This document shows, piece after piece, positions 1 through 8,367 of a stretch of DNA of 64,000 nucleotides (positions are counted from its first letter, which is position 1; every line of letters starts with the position of its first letter). The DNA lies in the NCBI RefSeq assembly GCF_016925635.1, contig NZ_CP070490.1:310001-374000 (forward strand), written 5' to 3'. The position numbers and the translations under genes are program-made. The notes beneath the pieces were generated by a model. That model saw only the letters and a program-made list of their open reading frames with translations. It ran no database searches and was not told where the DNA came from. The stretch comes from Lysinibacillus fusiformis. Its GTDB lineage: Bacteria > Bacillota > Bacilli > Bacillales_A > Planococcaceae.

Positions 1-324
1 AAAGACGATGAGTTGGCCATGAAGAAATGGGATCAATTCTATGAAATACTTCGCCCACACTTTAAGCCTGTTCCCTTCGAGGAATATATGACAGATATCG
101 AATTCAGCATTAGTAATGCGGATTACGCAAAATTAAAACAACACTATGAAGAAGCAGTTGCCCTTGAACAAAAGGGTGAAGATGAAAAAGCTGGCGAGCA
201 ATGGGAAGCCTTCTACAAAATTTTAGACCCTTACTACGAAGCTAATAGAGAAATTCTCATCTCAGCATCTAAATTAACATTTAACGGGCAAGATTTACTT
301 CCAGAGCCAGAACAAACTAAATAA
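1..324 (+). CDS. C-terminal part of a hypothetical repeat protein (5' truncated by the window)
   Basis: The frame is open to the left edge, so the gene probably starts outside the window; a downstream ATG at 19 has no good ribosome site. The visible part contains two similar blocks, KKWDQFYEILRP and EQWEAFYKILDP, each preceded by an acidic DDELA/EDEKA stretch. The first block begins at the very edge, which supports truncation. The protein is charged, has no signal peptide or membrane segment, and I recognise no family. A terminator follows directly. Confident that it is coding, not of function. Confidence 0.65.
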   Translation, partial: KDDELAMKKWDQFYEILRPHFKPVPFEEYMTDIEFSISNADYAKLKQHYEEAVALEQKGEDEKAGEQWEAFYKILDPYYEANREILISASKLTFNGQDLLPEPEQTK

Positions 325-330
325 AATTTC

Positions 331-366
331 AAGGGCCCTCCTATTGGTTTAGGAGTGGCCCTTTTT
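331..366 (+). terminator. Rho-independent terminator
   Basis: AAGGGCC and TCCT pair with AGGA and GGCCCTT around a short loop, followed by a T-run. It lies just after the stop of the first gene and before the convergent anti-sigma gene. Confidence 0.85.
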
Positions 367-418
367 GAAGTGACAATTTTGTCATGTTATCCGTGAAATA
401 GTCATGTTAATCGATGGT

Positions 419-1414
419 TTACCCTAGAGAAATATTAATACTGGGGAGCGGAACTAGCTCTTTCCGCTCTAATGTTTTTTCATCTATAATTCTTATAGTG
501 GGTGTGATGACTAGCGTTCGAATAGAAGGATCAGGTATAAAAACCTCAATATAGCCCTTTACTCGCCCTGAATCGCTTTTGATGGTTGTTGTTCCTACAT
601 TTTCATATATATTTCCAAGATTATCTTGTATGTCCACCATTAAAAATTCTGTATCCCAATCTAGATTGCCCTCAAAATAAAGAGTGGTTATATATTTTCC
701 CGCTGTTATTTGATTACATAATAACTGGTATTGTTCATTACCAAATGGTATATTTACTTTTTTCGAATAGGCTCCGGTTGGTGTAAGTTCTAGTTGAAAG
801 TTCCATAATCCTTCCACAAGGGTCGTATTCTCGATACCCTTAAAATCTTTAGGACGCCATTGAACATTTATCGTTTCATCAATCACTTTGTCTGAAATTC
901 TCGCCGTAAACATACCAATCCAAGTATCATCATTCTTTTTAATGATTTGATGACTACGTACGTCTAAGTTGTTTCCGTTGACTTCTAAATCACCACTCCA
1001 AAATAGCGGGGGTTCATTTATCGGTTCTTCGTGCTTCACTTCATAACTAACCGATACAATCGTTCCATCGAAAAAAGCCTCAGCTAATTCAATGGAAGTG
1101 CCGTTACTTTCGTCTATTTGATTAATGATTGTTGCATAATCACTAAATACTTGTAATTGAGGATTATCATTGCTTTTTAATAGCTGCTGTACAATCGGTA
1201 AACGATTAGCCACGGCTGGTAGCCAAATGACACTACTAGTAAAAATGAATGTCAACATGGCGACCACACTAACCCATTTCCATTTTTTAAGTGCATCCTT
1301 CTTGCTTGAAGTTGATCGTAAAACACTTTTTTCAATATTACTCTTTTCCCAATCAGATAATTCAACTGCTTCAATCTCTTCAACATCTAATTTGATAAAG
1401 TCCTTTTCGTTCAT
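419..1414 (-). CDS. DUF4179-type anti-sigma factor, membrane-anchored
   Basis: 331 aa. A short cytoplasmic N-terminus (about residues 1-46) is followed by one membrane helix (about 47-69, WVSVVAMLTFIFTSSVIWL) and a large extracellular C-terminal part, the layout of DUF4179 anti-sigma factors. It starts immediately after the stop codon of the ECF sigma gene upstream (TAA then ATG, no gap) and its GGGAGG ribosome site lies inside that gene, so the two are translationally coupled. It likely holds the sigma factor inactive at the membrane until an envelope signal arrives. The signal cannot be told from the sequence. Confidence 0.85.
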   Translation of the reverse strand: MNEKDFIKLDVEEIEAVELSDWEKSNIEKSVLRSTSSKKDALKKWKWVSVVAMLTFIFTSSVIWLPAVANRLPIVQQLLKSNDNPQLQVFSDYATIINQIDESNGTSIELAEAFFDGTIVSVSYEVKHEEPINEPPLFWSGDLEVNGNNLDVRSHQIIKKNDDTWIGMFTARISDKVIDETINVQWRPKDFKGIENTTLVEGLWNFQLELTPTGAYSKKVNIPFGNEQYQLLCNQITAGKYITTLYFEGNLDWDTEFLMVDIQDNLGNIYENVGTTTIKSDSGRVKGYIEVFIPDPSIRTLVITPTIRIIDEKTLERKELVPLPSINISLG

Positions 1415-1945
1415 TTAGATACCTCCCAGCTCTTCTGTTAACTTTAACTTCCCTCGATATAAACGATTTTCAACCGCTGATTTAGTTAGACCAAATATCT
1501 CTGCGATTTCTCTGTTCGAATATCCTAAGTAGTATTTCAAAAGAAAAATTTCCTGATCGTTTTTATTTAAATTTAAAATACTGATAAATAGCTGCTCTTT
1601 TTGTACTCTTCGTTCTACGATGCTTTCTGGAAGGTCCTTGTTATTTGAAATTGATGGGAGTAACTCGACTGTTTTTGGTTTATTTTGAAGGCTTCGGTAT
1701 GTATCAATCGCTTTATATTTTGCAATAACACCAATCCATTTTTTAAAATCAATCTCATCACCAGTAAATTGCATACTCTTTTGCCAAATGGTTAGAAATA
1801 CATCGTTGATACATTCTTCAATAGCTGTATGGTTAGGCTGTAACACTTTTAACACAATGGCTTTAACATACCCTCCATATCTGTTAATCACTTCTCTTAA
1901 AGCTTGTTCATCCTTTTTTTGTAGCTGATTAATTAATGAATACAC
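1415..1945 (-). CDS. ECF-type RNA polymerase sigma factor
   Basis: Sigma-70 family protein with region 2 (CINDVFLTIWQKS, WIGVIAKYKAIDTYR) and a region 4 helix-turn-helix (GYSNREIAEIFGLTKSAVEN). I place the start at the GTG at 1945 (MYSLINQLQKK), because AAAGGAGG lies at 1958-1965; this gives 176 aa. The frame runs further upstream to 2008 but without a ribosome site. It forms a two-gene operon with the anti-sigma factor. A promoter recognised by the factor itself is expected upstream, but I could not identify one. Confidence 0.9.
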   Translation of the reverse strand: MYSLINQLQKKDEQALREVINRYGGYVKAIVLKVLQPNHTAIEECINDVFLTIWQKSMQFTGDEIDFKKWIGVIAKYKAIDTYRSLQNKPKTVELLPSISNNKDLPESIVERRVQKEQLFISILNLNKNDQEIFLLKYYLGYSNREIAEIFGLTKSAVENRLYRGKLKLTEELGGI

Positions 1946-1965
1946 GAAGTTAGAAAACCTCCTTT

Positions 1966-2410
1966 CTTCTCTACAAGTAATAACGAGCAAATGAAAGAAA
2001 ACTCTCACTTTATTTTTAATTAAAAATATAAATGATTCCTTTCCACAGCGCCATGTAGTTAAAAATAGAAACGGAATAACATGAATTTTACTGTTTTAAA
2101 CCTGTTCCACCGTTATTCATAAAAAAATTATTATCAAATCCTAATAAAAGCTACTGACAATAACGATGAGTGGATTGGCAATGACGTTCCCATTTCTCAA
2201 TGATAGGCTAAACAAGAAGGCCACAATCATGGATTACAACTAATCTTCATGCTGTAACAAGCATCGTTGAGTTTTATTCATATCAAGTGTTTAGTGATAC
2301 TCCTCATTCGCTCATGATCCTTTTTAAAATTACCGAAATACGATTCATTAGACGAATACCCTTTTCCCTTTCAACGGCATTCATACAATAAACTGAAGAA
2401 AGGAGAGATC
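1966..2410. other. Intergenic region with no gene found
   Basis: About 440 bp between the divergent sigma gene and the yjcZ-like gene. It is AT-rich with stops in all frames, and must hold the promoters of both neighbours. No convincing RNA gene, repeat or terminator was seen. Confidence 0.5.
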
Positions 2411-2413
2411 TTG

Positions 2414-2608
2414 ATGGGATACTTTGGAAACATGGGTAATTTCAATTGTTGTTATGGAGGCTATGGTAATGACTATAGCGGAGGTTATAGCATGAGTTGT
2501 GGTATGGACTATGGCGGCAAGAATAATAGTTCAACATTCGTTTTAATCGTTGTACTATTCATACTTCTCATTATTGTAGGCGCAGCATTCGTGCAAAAAG
2601 AATATTAA
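2414..2608 (+). CDS. YjcZ-family small sporulation membrane protein
   Basis: 64 aa from the ATG at 2414, eight bases after GGAGA; the TTG at 2411 is less likely. The N-terminal half is rich in Gly, Tyr and Cys (NCCYGGYGNDYSGGY), and the C-terminal half is one membrane helix with the family hallmark FVLIVVLFILLIIVGAAF. Proteins of this family are made in sporulating Bacillaceae and bind membranes. A monocistronic gene, with a terminator at 2703-2736. Confidence 0.85.
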   Translation: MGYFGNMGNFNCCYGGYGNDYSGGYSMSCGMDYGGKNNSSTFVLIVVLFILLIIVGAAFVQKEY

Positions 2609-2702
2609 TATTTTTTGATAGTACGTGAAAAAACATGAAAAAGGGATAATCTTCATTATTGGCAGCTAACAATAATGTCGATACATCCACACATTCAATA
2701 GC

Positions 2703-2736
2703 AAAAAGGGTCACTCCCAGCCTAGTGACCCTTTTT
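2703..2736 (+). terminator. Rho-independent terminator, symmetric
   Basis: AAAAAGGGTCAC pairs with GTGACCCTTTTT around a 10-nt loop. Tracts on both sides allow function on both strands. It lies about 95 nt after the yjcZ-like stop. Confidence 0.85.
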
Positions 2737-2950
2737 AAACCTGTATACCCTTCATCTTGTTCAATTTTAAATTCTCCATCTACCACATCTTCGGTTTTAC
2801 AAAACGCTAGTGAAAATATAATAACCCAACACTTTCACTTCAAATTACGCCCCATTTTCGCTTTTGCTCCATAAAGTTCTTAAAATGAAACCAACTAAAA
2901 CGTTGAATCGTATATTTATCAGAACTATTTTTGAAAAGGAGTAAAGTACT

Positions 2951-3139
2951 ATGAAGGAATGGTGGCAAGGAAGGAAAAACAAAAAGAGAAGTGTTAAGAA
3001 AAGGAATGATCAATACTCATTATTTGATTTATTTCTTGACGTACTTGGTTGGATACCAGAATTGCTTTTCCTCCCATTTAGAATCATTTATTGGTTGTTT
3101 AGAGGGATTGGAAGATTTATTGGAGAAGGTTTTAATTAA
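2951..3139 (+). CDS. Small basic membrane-associated protein, unknown function
   Basis: 62 aa, AAAAGGAG ribosome site eight bases before the ATG. Residues 1-21 are strongly basic (WWQGRKNKKRSVKKRNDQ), followed by a hydrophobic and amphipathic stretch rich in Trp, Leu, Ile and Phe with one likely membrane segment. I recognise no family. The good ribosome site, own upstream region and downstream hairpin support a real monocistronic gene. Confidence 0.65.
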   Translation: MKEWWQGRKNKKRSVKKRNDQYSLFDLFLDVLGWIPELLFLPFRIIYWLFRGIGRFIGEGFN

Positions 3140-3267
3140 AAAACTGCTCAAAAGGATATCATTTAATTTTTTTGTACCAATACGATTGAGGCAAGGGCAA
3201 GTTTTGTTGAGCATTCTACAAAAAGATTCTCTTTCAAGAATTGATTGTAAAATTTATCTTATTATAC

Positions 3268-3312
3268 AAAAGGGATAAAGTCATTTACTTGAGGCCCTGA
3301 CCCTATCCCTAT
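3268..3312. terminator. Hairpin between convergent genes, sequence shared with 17.4 kb
   Basis: AGGGATA (3271) pairs with TATCCCT (3304). The inner part reads GAGGCCCTGACCC, closely like the hairpin at 17371-17416. It separates the small + strand gene from the minus-strand FAH gene, so it probably terminates both. Confidence 0.6.
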
Positions 3313-3337
3313 TTCACTTAGATCATTTAAAATACGA

Positions 3338-4141
3338 TTAAATTACATAATTACTTAACTTACCTATATTCTCTACTTCAACAGATACAATGTCACCTGA
3401 CTTCATTGGGCAACTCCCAGATGGCGATCCTGTAGCCAAAACATCTCCTGGTTCTAAAGTCATAACTTGTGAAATCCAGCTAACAAGATAAGGGATAGAG
3501 AATGACATCTGACTAGTATTCCCTTCTTGAACAACTTTGCCATTCAAGGTTGTAACAATTCGTAAATTCGTAGGATCAATACCTTTTACAATCCACGGAC
3601 CTAATGGACCAAACGTGTCGAAACCTTTAGCACGTGTAAATTGAGGATCAGTTTTTGTAAGATCTCTCGCTGTTACATCGTTGAAAATGGTACAGCCAAA
3701 AATATAATCCATTGCTTCTTCTTCTTTTATATTCTTTCCACGTTTCCCAATAATGAGAGCCAATTCTCCTTCCATTTCAACCTGTTTAGTTAATTTACTG
3801 GATGGAAGAATAATTTCGCCCTCATTTGGTATCAATGAAGATGTTGGTTTTAAAAATAGAAATGGTTCCTTAAGAAAAGGCTTACCTCCAGTTTCTTTTG
3901 CATGTTCAGCATATGTCCAGCCAAAGTTAATGATTTTTGAGGGTATTACAGGTTCCAAAATTTTAACATCTTTATACTTAAATTTTAAACCATCAAATTT
4001 CAATTCATCATTTATTAATTCAGTAAAATTACTAGTCAATTGTAAAACTTCTCCCCCTTCAACAATTCCATAATATATTTGATCGTCAGGATTCAGATAG
4101 CGAACAATTTTCTGCATTTTTGGTTGTACTTGTTTTATCAT
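3338..4141 (-). CDS. Fumarylacetoacetate hydrolase (FAH) family protein
   Basis: 267 aa, the usual size for small FAH-fold hydrolases, isomerases and decarboxylases. Visible family features are the acidic metal site EMEGELALIIGKRG, the segment NDVTARDL and the Gly/Pro loop FGPLGPWIV. Such enzymes cleave or decarboxylate 2-oxo-diacids and acylpyruvates; the substrate cannot be fixed from sequence. It lies 60 bp after aspA on the same strand and may be the end of that operon, which suits four-carbon acid metabolism. The start could be Met9; the ribosome site is weak for both. Confidence 0.85.
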   Translation of the reverse strand: MIKQVQPKMQKIVRYLNPDDQIYYGIVEGGEVLQLTSNFTELINDELKFDGLKFKYKDVKILEPVIPSKIINFGWTYAEHAKETGGKPFLKEPFLFLKPTSSLIPNEGEIILPSSKLTKQVEMEGELALIIGKRGKNIKEEEAMDYIFGCTIFNDVTARDLTKTDPQFTRAKGFDTFGPLGPWIVKGIDPTNLRIVTTLNGKVVQEGNTSQMSFSIPYLVSWISQVMTLEPGDVLATGSPSGSCPMKSGDIVSVEVENIGKLSNYVI

Positions 4142-4201
4142 ATAAACCTACTCTTTCTATAGTTAATGCTACTTATAACTTTTTTAGTCTTACTTGATTA
4201 T

Positions 4202-5638
4202 TCAATGCTTATTCATTAAAGAAGCCCCTGAAATTCCAGGTTTAGTCATCTCAAAAGGATTTAAAATTAATTCCATCTCCTCTTCAGTTAATACACCCCT
4301 TTTTAAGCATAGCTCCCGTACGGATTGTTCATTCAAAATTGCCTCTCTTGCAATATTTGCTGCTACTTCATATCCAATATGTGGGTTTACAGCTGTAATA
4401 ATGCCTACACTTTTTTCAACGTACTCTTTTAACCGTGTTTCATTTGCTTCAATTCCTTTTAAACAATGTTCTGTAAAAACATGAAATGCATTATTCATTA
4501 TACTGATTGACTGTAATAAATTAAATACTAGAATAGGCTCCATAACATTTAATTCAAGCTGACCCGCTTCTGAAGCTAGACAAATAGTATGATCATTCCC
4601 GATTACTTGAAAAGCTACTTGATTAATCATTTCAGGCATTACTGGATTAACCTTTCCAGGCATAATAGATGAGCCAGGTTGACGTGCAGGTAAGATAAGT
4701 TCAGCTAATCCTGTACGAGGACCAGACGCCATTAATCGGATATCATTCGCTATCTTAGACATATTAATCATACAAATTTTTAATGTAGCTGAAACCTCTG
4801 TATAAGCATCGGTATTCTGAGTAGCATCAACAAGATGATCTGCGCCCTGCAATGGTAACCCACTCATATGTGCAAGGTTACTTACAACATTTTCAATGTA
4901 ATCAGGATCTGCATTTAATCCTGTTCCTACAGCAGTTGCTCCCATATTTACCTCATATAAATTTTGTCTTGATTGTTTAATTCGTTTAATATCTCGGTCT
5001 ATTACTCGACTATATGCTTCAAACTCTTGACCAAGTCTGATAGGGACAGCATCTTGTAAATGGGTACGTCCCATTTTTATTATATGGTCAAACTTATTGG
5101 ATTTTTGTTTAAATATACTATGCATACTGGTCATAGTTTTTAATAGTCGATTTAATAAATTAAGTGTTGCAATATGGATAGCAGTAGGAAATACATCATT
5201 TGTTGATTGCGACATATTTACATGACTATTTGGACTTAGCGTTCTATATGACCCTTTTTCATACTCAAGCAATTCCAATGCACGGTTAGCAATAATTTCG
5301 TTTATATTCATATTCATGGATGTGCCTGCTCCACCTTGGATAGGATCCACAATGAACTGCTCATGCCAATCCCCTTCTATGATTTCATCTGCAGCCTGAA
5401 CAATTGCTTTGCCAAGTTTTTGATTTAAACGTTTCACGCTCATATTAGCAAGAGCTGCAGCCTTTTTCACTATTGCTAAAGCTTTAATAAGGTCTTCATG
5501 AACCCTATATCCTGTTATTGGGAAGTTCTCCACAGCACGTAATGTCTGTATTCCATAATAAGCGTGCTTAGGAATTTCTTTTGACCCTAAAAAGTCATTC
5601 TCAGTTCGTACAGCTCGTTTTTCTTTTGGGTTTATCAT
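4202..5638 (-). CDS. aspA: Aspartate ammonia-lyase (aspartase)
   Basis: 478 aa of the fumarase/aspartase superfamily, converting L-aspartate to fumarate and ammonia. The three conserved regions are present: TSMNMNINEI (106-115), SQSTND (143-148) and the signature GSSIMPGKVNP (322-332). AGGAGGAACCATC precedes the ATG. A racemase gene lies upstream on the same strand and a FAH-family gene downstream, so the locus could feed D- and L-aspartate carbon into fumarate. A pair of 21-bp spaced direct repeats lies about 110-140 bp upstream (5749-5777). Confidence 0.95.
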   Translation of the reverse strand: MINPKEKRAVRTENDFLGSKEIPKHAYYGIQTLRAVENFPITGYRVHEDLIKALAIVKKAAALANMSVKRLNQKLGKAIVQAADEIIEGDWHEQFIVDPIQGGAGTSMNMNINEIIANRALELLEYEKGSYRTLSPNSHVNMSQSTNDVFPTAIHIATLNLLNRLLKTMTSMHSIFKQKSNKFDHIIKMGRTHLQDAVPIRLGQEFEAYSRVIDRDIKRIKQSRQNLYEVNMGATAVGTGLNADPDYIENVVSNLAHMSGLPLQGADHLVDATQNTDAYTEVSATLKICMINMSKIANDIRLMASGPRTGLAELILPARQPGSSIMPGKVNPVMPEMINQVAFQVIGNDHTICLASEAGQLELNVMEPILVFNLLQSISIMNNAFHVFTEHCLKGIEANETRLKEYVEKSVGIITAVNPHIGYEVAANIAREAILNEQSVRELCLKRGVLTEEEMELILNPFEMTKPGISGASLMNKH

Positions 5639-5748
5639 GATGGTTCCTCCTTATTTAAAAATCAACTAACTTCATTACGCGATACCCATTGATTAGATTA
5701 GTTAAAGTTCAGTTTAGATTATTATAATTTTCTTTTAATCTCTTGAAC

Positions 5749-5777
5749 TATAGAAGAAACCTATCATGTTATAGAAG
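5749..5777. promoter_or_regulatory. Direct repeats TATAGAAG, likely regulator site upstream of aspA
   Basis: TATAGAAG occurs at 5749 and 5770, exactly 21 bp apart (two helical turns). The same pair with the same spacing occurs at 8252 and 8273 upstream of the YkvI transporter gene, with similar flanking sequence. It lies 110-140 bp upstream of the aspA start. A LysR-type regulator is the natural candidate, being encoded at 8360-9235. Confidence 0.55.
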
Positions 5778-5803
5778 TATTAAATTGGAATTAAATATAA
5801 AAA

Positions 5804-5845
5804 GAAACACTAAACCAAATAATTTTTGTGTGTTTAGTGTCGTTT
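5804..5845 (-). terminator. Terminator of the racemase gene
   Basis: AACACTAAACC pairs with TGTTTAGTGT around an AT-rich loop. A nearly identical hairpin ends the LysR gene at 8328-8367. Confidence 0.75.
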
Positions 5846-5880
5846 GAACATATAATTTATTTAGATAAATGGAATCAATA

Positions 5881-6603
5881 CTAATATTTATTTTCAGAAT
5901 GGGCTTTCTTTCTTAAACCAGATGCCTTATTAATTATGGACTTCGCTAAAATTTCTGTTGGATCAATAACACGAATGCTTTGGGTTGACTTCAGCACCAG
6001 AGGAATCTCTGTACAACCTGCTATTATAGCTTCTGCCCCTCTAGTGATTAAATTATTTGCTACTTTCGAAAGATATAAGAGACCTTTCTCTAAATCCCCT
6101 CCTTTTATAGCATATATTCCTTCCATCACATCTTTTTGCATTTTCATATGAGGTTCAAAGACTTCAACCTCATAAGTTTTGCAGCTATGTTGATATAGTT
6201 TAGTATTGATTGTTCCATCAGTAGCTAATAAACCTACTTTTTTAATACTATTGTCTTGTAAATAGCTAGCTGTCTCTAAAGGCATATGTAGAATCGGGAT
6301 ATTGACAGAGTCTTTTATTGATTGAAAGTAAAAGTGTGCTGTATTGCATGCAATGGCAAGAAAATCTGCTCCCGCACTTTCTAATCGTTGCGCTGATTGA
6401 ATAATGAATGGGGTAGGGTCTGTACCGTTACCTAAAATGGCAGTTGTTCGATCAGGTATTTGAGAATAATTGTCCACGATAATATGAAGATGATCCTGAT
6501 CCTTCTTTGCTGGTGTATAAAGAATAATTTTATTCATTAAATCTACAGTTGCTAATGGGCCCATTCCACCAATAATTCCAACTACTTTTTTCATTTTCTT
6601 CAT
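5881..6603 (-). CDS. racD: Aspartate/glutamate racemase family protein
   Basis: 240 aa, cofactor-independent racemase. Both catalytic cysteines are visible, in ACNTAH (Cys86) and AGCTEI (Cys197), and the N-terminus GIIGGMGPLAT is typical of aspartate racemases. It would interconvert D- and L-aspartate in the cytoplasm, supplying substrate to the aspartase downstream. The start could be Met4. The gene has its own terminator and a promoter region separate from aspA, so the two may be coordinated rather than strictly co-transcribed. Glutamate or another amino acid as substrate is not excluded. Confidence 0.85.
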   Translation of the reverse strand: MKKMKKVVGIIGGMGPLATVDLMNKIILYTPAKKDQDHLHIIVDNYSQIPDRTTAILGNGTDPTPFIIQSAQRLESAGADFLAIACNTAHFYFQSIKDSVNIPILHMPLETASYLQDNSIKKVGLLATDGTINTKLYQHSCKTYEVEVFEPHMKMQKDVMEGIYAIKGGDLEKGLLYLSKVANNLITRGAEAIIAGCTEIPLVLKSTQSIRVIDPTEILAKSIINKASGLRKKAHSENKY

Positions 6604-6774
6604 CTCTTTTTCATATATTTTTAAAACTTTACTTTATTATAATTTTTAAGCTAGGTGTTGAATTATAAAAACATTCTATACACTAATAGAAACTATAAAT
6701 GGATTATTATTAATGAAAGTGCTATCTATATGCTTCATAATTTATTTTCTAGTAAGAGATATGGCACAAAAAAA

Positions 6775-6805
6775 CCAGGATTAACAAATAAATTGTTATT
6801 CCTGG
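6775..6805 (-). terminator. Terminator of the YkvI-type gene
   Basis: CCAGGAATAACAA pairs with TTGTTAATCCTGG on the minus strand, followed by a run of T (A-run at 6768-6774 on the + strand). Confidence 0.85.
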
Positions 6806-6813
6806 AGTAATAA

Positions 6814-7893
6814 TTATATAGCCTTATTTTCTATTGTTTGAATATGTGAATTTTGTTTTCCTCGAACCCAAGCAATGATAATGGCTGCTATTAACGTAAA
6901 TCCTAAATATCCAGTAATAGGATATAGCGTTCCTACAAGCTTTGTAAAACCAACAAAGCTTGCAGCAAAACCTGCTAGTCCAATTATCGGAACAAACACT
7001 TTAAATTTAAGGCTAGAAGGTTTTACAATTCGAACGGAGAATCCATAAAGCATACCTACAGCCGTGTTAAAAATCATTGCCAAAAGAACAATAGTCATGC
7101 CCACACCAATTATAGGTGATATTTCATTTGCAAGATAAAGCATTGGAATATCCAAACTTCCAACATCATTAATTCTAGTGAACATACCAACGTTAATTAA
7201 AATCAGCATTAACCCTAGACCTAAGCCCCCCAGAATACCGCCAAACCCTGCAACTTTGTCGTCTTTTGTTGTCCCTCCCATAACAGCCAGCATAGCAACT
7301 CCGCTAGTAATATTGAATGATACATATAATAAACCAGATATAAACCAGTTCGATGTTGAAGATTTTTGCATTTGAGCTATTTTATCAAGCTCTGTAAAGC
7401 TTGTATCCATTGTAAACAAAGCATACGCAGCAATGATTAATACAAAAGCAATAAGTACAGGCGTAATACTGCCGATAATATTTATTACCTTTTCAACATT
7501 AAATAAGCAAGTCGTAATTGTTAATGCCACCATGAATAAACTTCCGACAGCACTCGGGATTCCAAATTGTTGTTGGAATGTAGATCCCGCTCCAGCGAAC
7601 ATAATGACAGCTACGCCGAATAAGAAAAAAGTAATAATTATGTCCACGGCTATTCCTAAGTATCTTCCACAAATACTATAGACAACCTCTTTATGAGAAT
7701 GTGTTTGTAACCTACTTCCTATTTGTGTAATATTCATTCCTAAAAATGCGAATAGTAGTGTCGCCACTATTACTCCGAAAAAACTAAGCCATCCGAAACT
7801 AGTGAAAAATTGCAAAACTTCTAACCCGGAAGCAAATCCTGCACCAACAATTGTACCAATATACGCTCCTGCAATTTGAATACTCTTTCTCAT
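6814..7893 (-). CDS. YkvI-family membrane protein, putative amino-acid transporter
   Basis: 359 aa with about ten hydrophobic helices. It begins AGAYIGTIVGAGFASGLEVLQFF, whose broken-helix glycine motif is typical of LeuT-fold (APC superfamily) transporters. It resembles B. subtilis YkvI, whose substrate is unknown to me. The position between a racemase and a LysR regulator, and the regulatory repeats shared with aspA, suggest a role in uptake of aspartate or a related amino acid; that is inference. A long leader (7894-8359) precedes it. Confidence 0.8.
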   Translation of the reverse strand: MRKSIQIAGAYIGTIVGAGFASGLEVLQFFTSFGWLSFFGVIVATLLFAFLGMNITQIGSRLQTHSHKEVVYSICGRYLGIAVDIIITFFLFGVAVIMFAGAGSTFQQQFGIPSAVGSLFMVALTITTCLFNVEKVINIIGSITPVLIAFVLIIAAYALFTMDTSFTELDKIAQMQKSSTSNWFISGLLYVSFNITSGVAMLAVMGGTTKDDKVAGFGGILGGLGLGLMLILINVGMFTRINDVGSLDIPMLYLANEISPIIGVGMTIVLLAMIFNTAVGMLYGFSVRIVKPSSLKFKVFVPIIGLAGFAASFVGFTKLVGTLYPITGYLGFTLIAAIIIAWVRGKQNSHIQTIENKAI

Positions 7894-8359
7894 AAAAAAA
7901 CCTCCATTTTATTTTGAATATTAAGATAATTAAATCAAGAAAATTCTTCTGAAATAGTTATGATGTCCCCCTTTAAATATCTAAAAGCTTTGGACTTCTA
8001 TCATCTGATAACACTTAAATTTCTAATTTCTAATCTAGTCACCTCCTTTAAAGTAAAAAGTAGGGCTCATACGGTATTGCAGCCCCTTTCATTTTTTTAT
8101 TCAATAAGTTCAACAAAACGACATCAAAGAGCCTCTCGGTTTAAACATGTCATCTTCATTTGAACATTCAAATGAAGAGATAAAATCATGTATAATAATT
8201 GAATTTTTCTTAAAGTTTCATTCATTATAAAATCCCCTCAGCAAGTTGAGTTATAGAAGTAAGTTATATGGTTATAGAAGATATCAATCGGAATTATATG
8301 GAACAATGAAATGCACATCAGAACAATAAAAAAACACTAAACCAACAAATTTTGATGGT
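7894..8359. promoter_or_regulatory. 466-bp control region upstream of the YkvI-type gene
   Basis: No convincing gene; a 67-codon + strand frame here lacks a ribosome site. It holds a perfect 24-bp palindrome at 8154-8177 (CTTCATTTGAA, CA, TTCAAATGAAG), the TATAGAAG direct repeats at 8252 and 8273, and the LysR terminator at 8328-8367. On the minus strand a 14-codon frame beginning MKGAAIPYEPY lies just before AAAGGAGGTGACTAG, so a leader peptide is possible but unproven. Confidence 0.5.
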
Positions 8360-8367
8360 TTAGTGCT
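8328..8367 (-). terminator. Terminator of the LysR gene
   Basis: AACACTAAACCAA pairs with ATGGTTTAGTG and an A-run on the left gives the T-tract on the minus strand. Near copy of 5804-5845. Confidence 0.75.

Noticed and set aside
1966-2410. Possible ECF-controlled promoter
   Set aside because: No convincing ECF -35/-10 pair could be identified by eye, so no promoter feature is given.
7960-8163. 67-codon plus-strand frame in the YkvI leader
   Set aside because: No ribosome site, and it overlaps the palindrome and terminator-like signals; kept as a regulatory region only.
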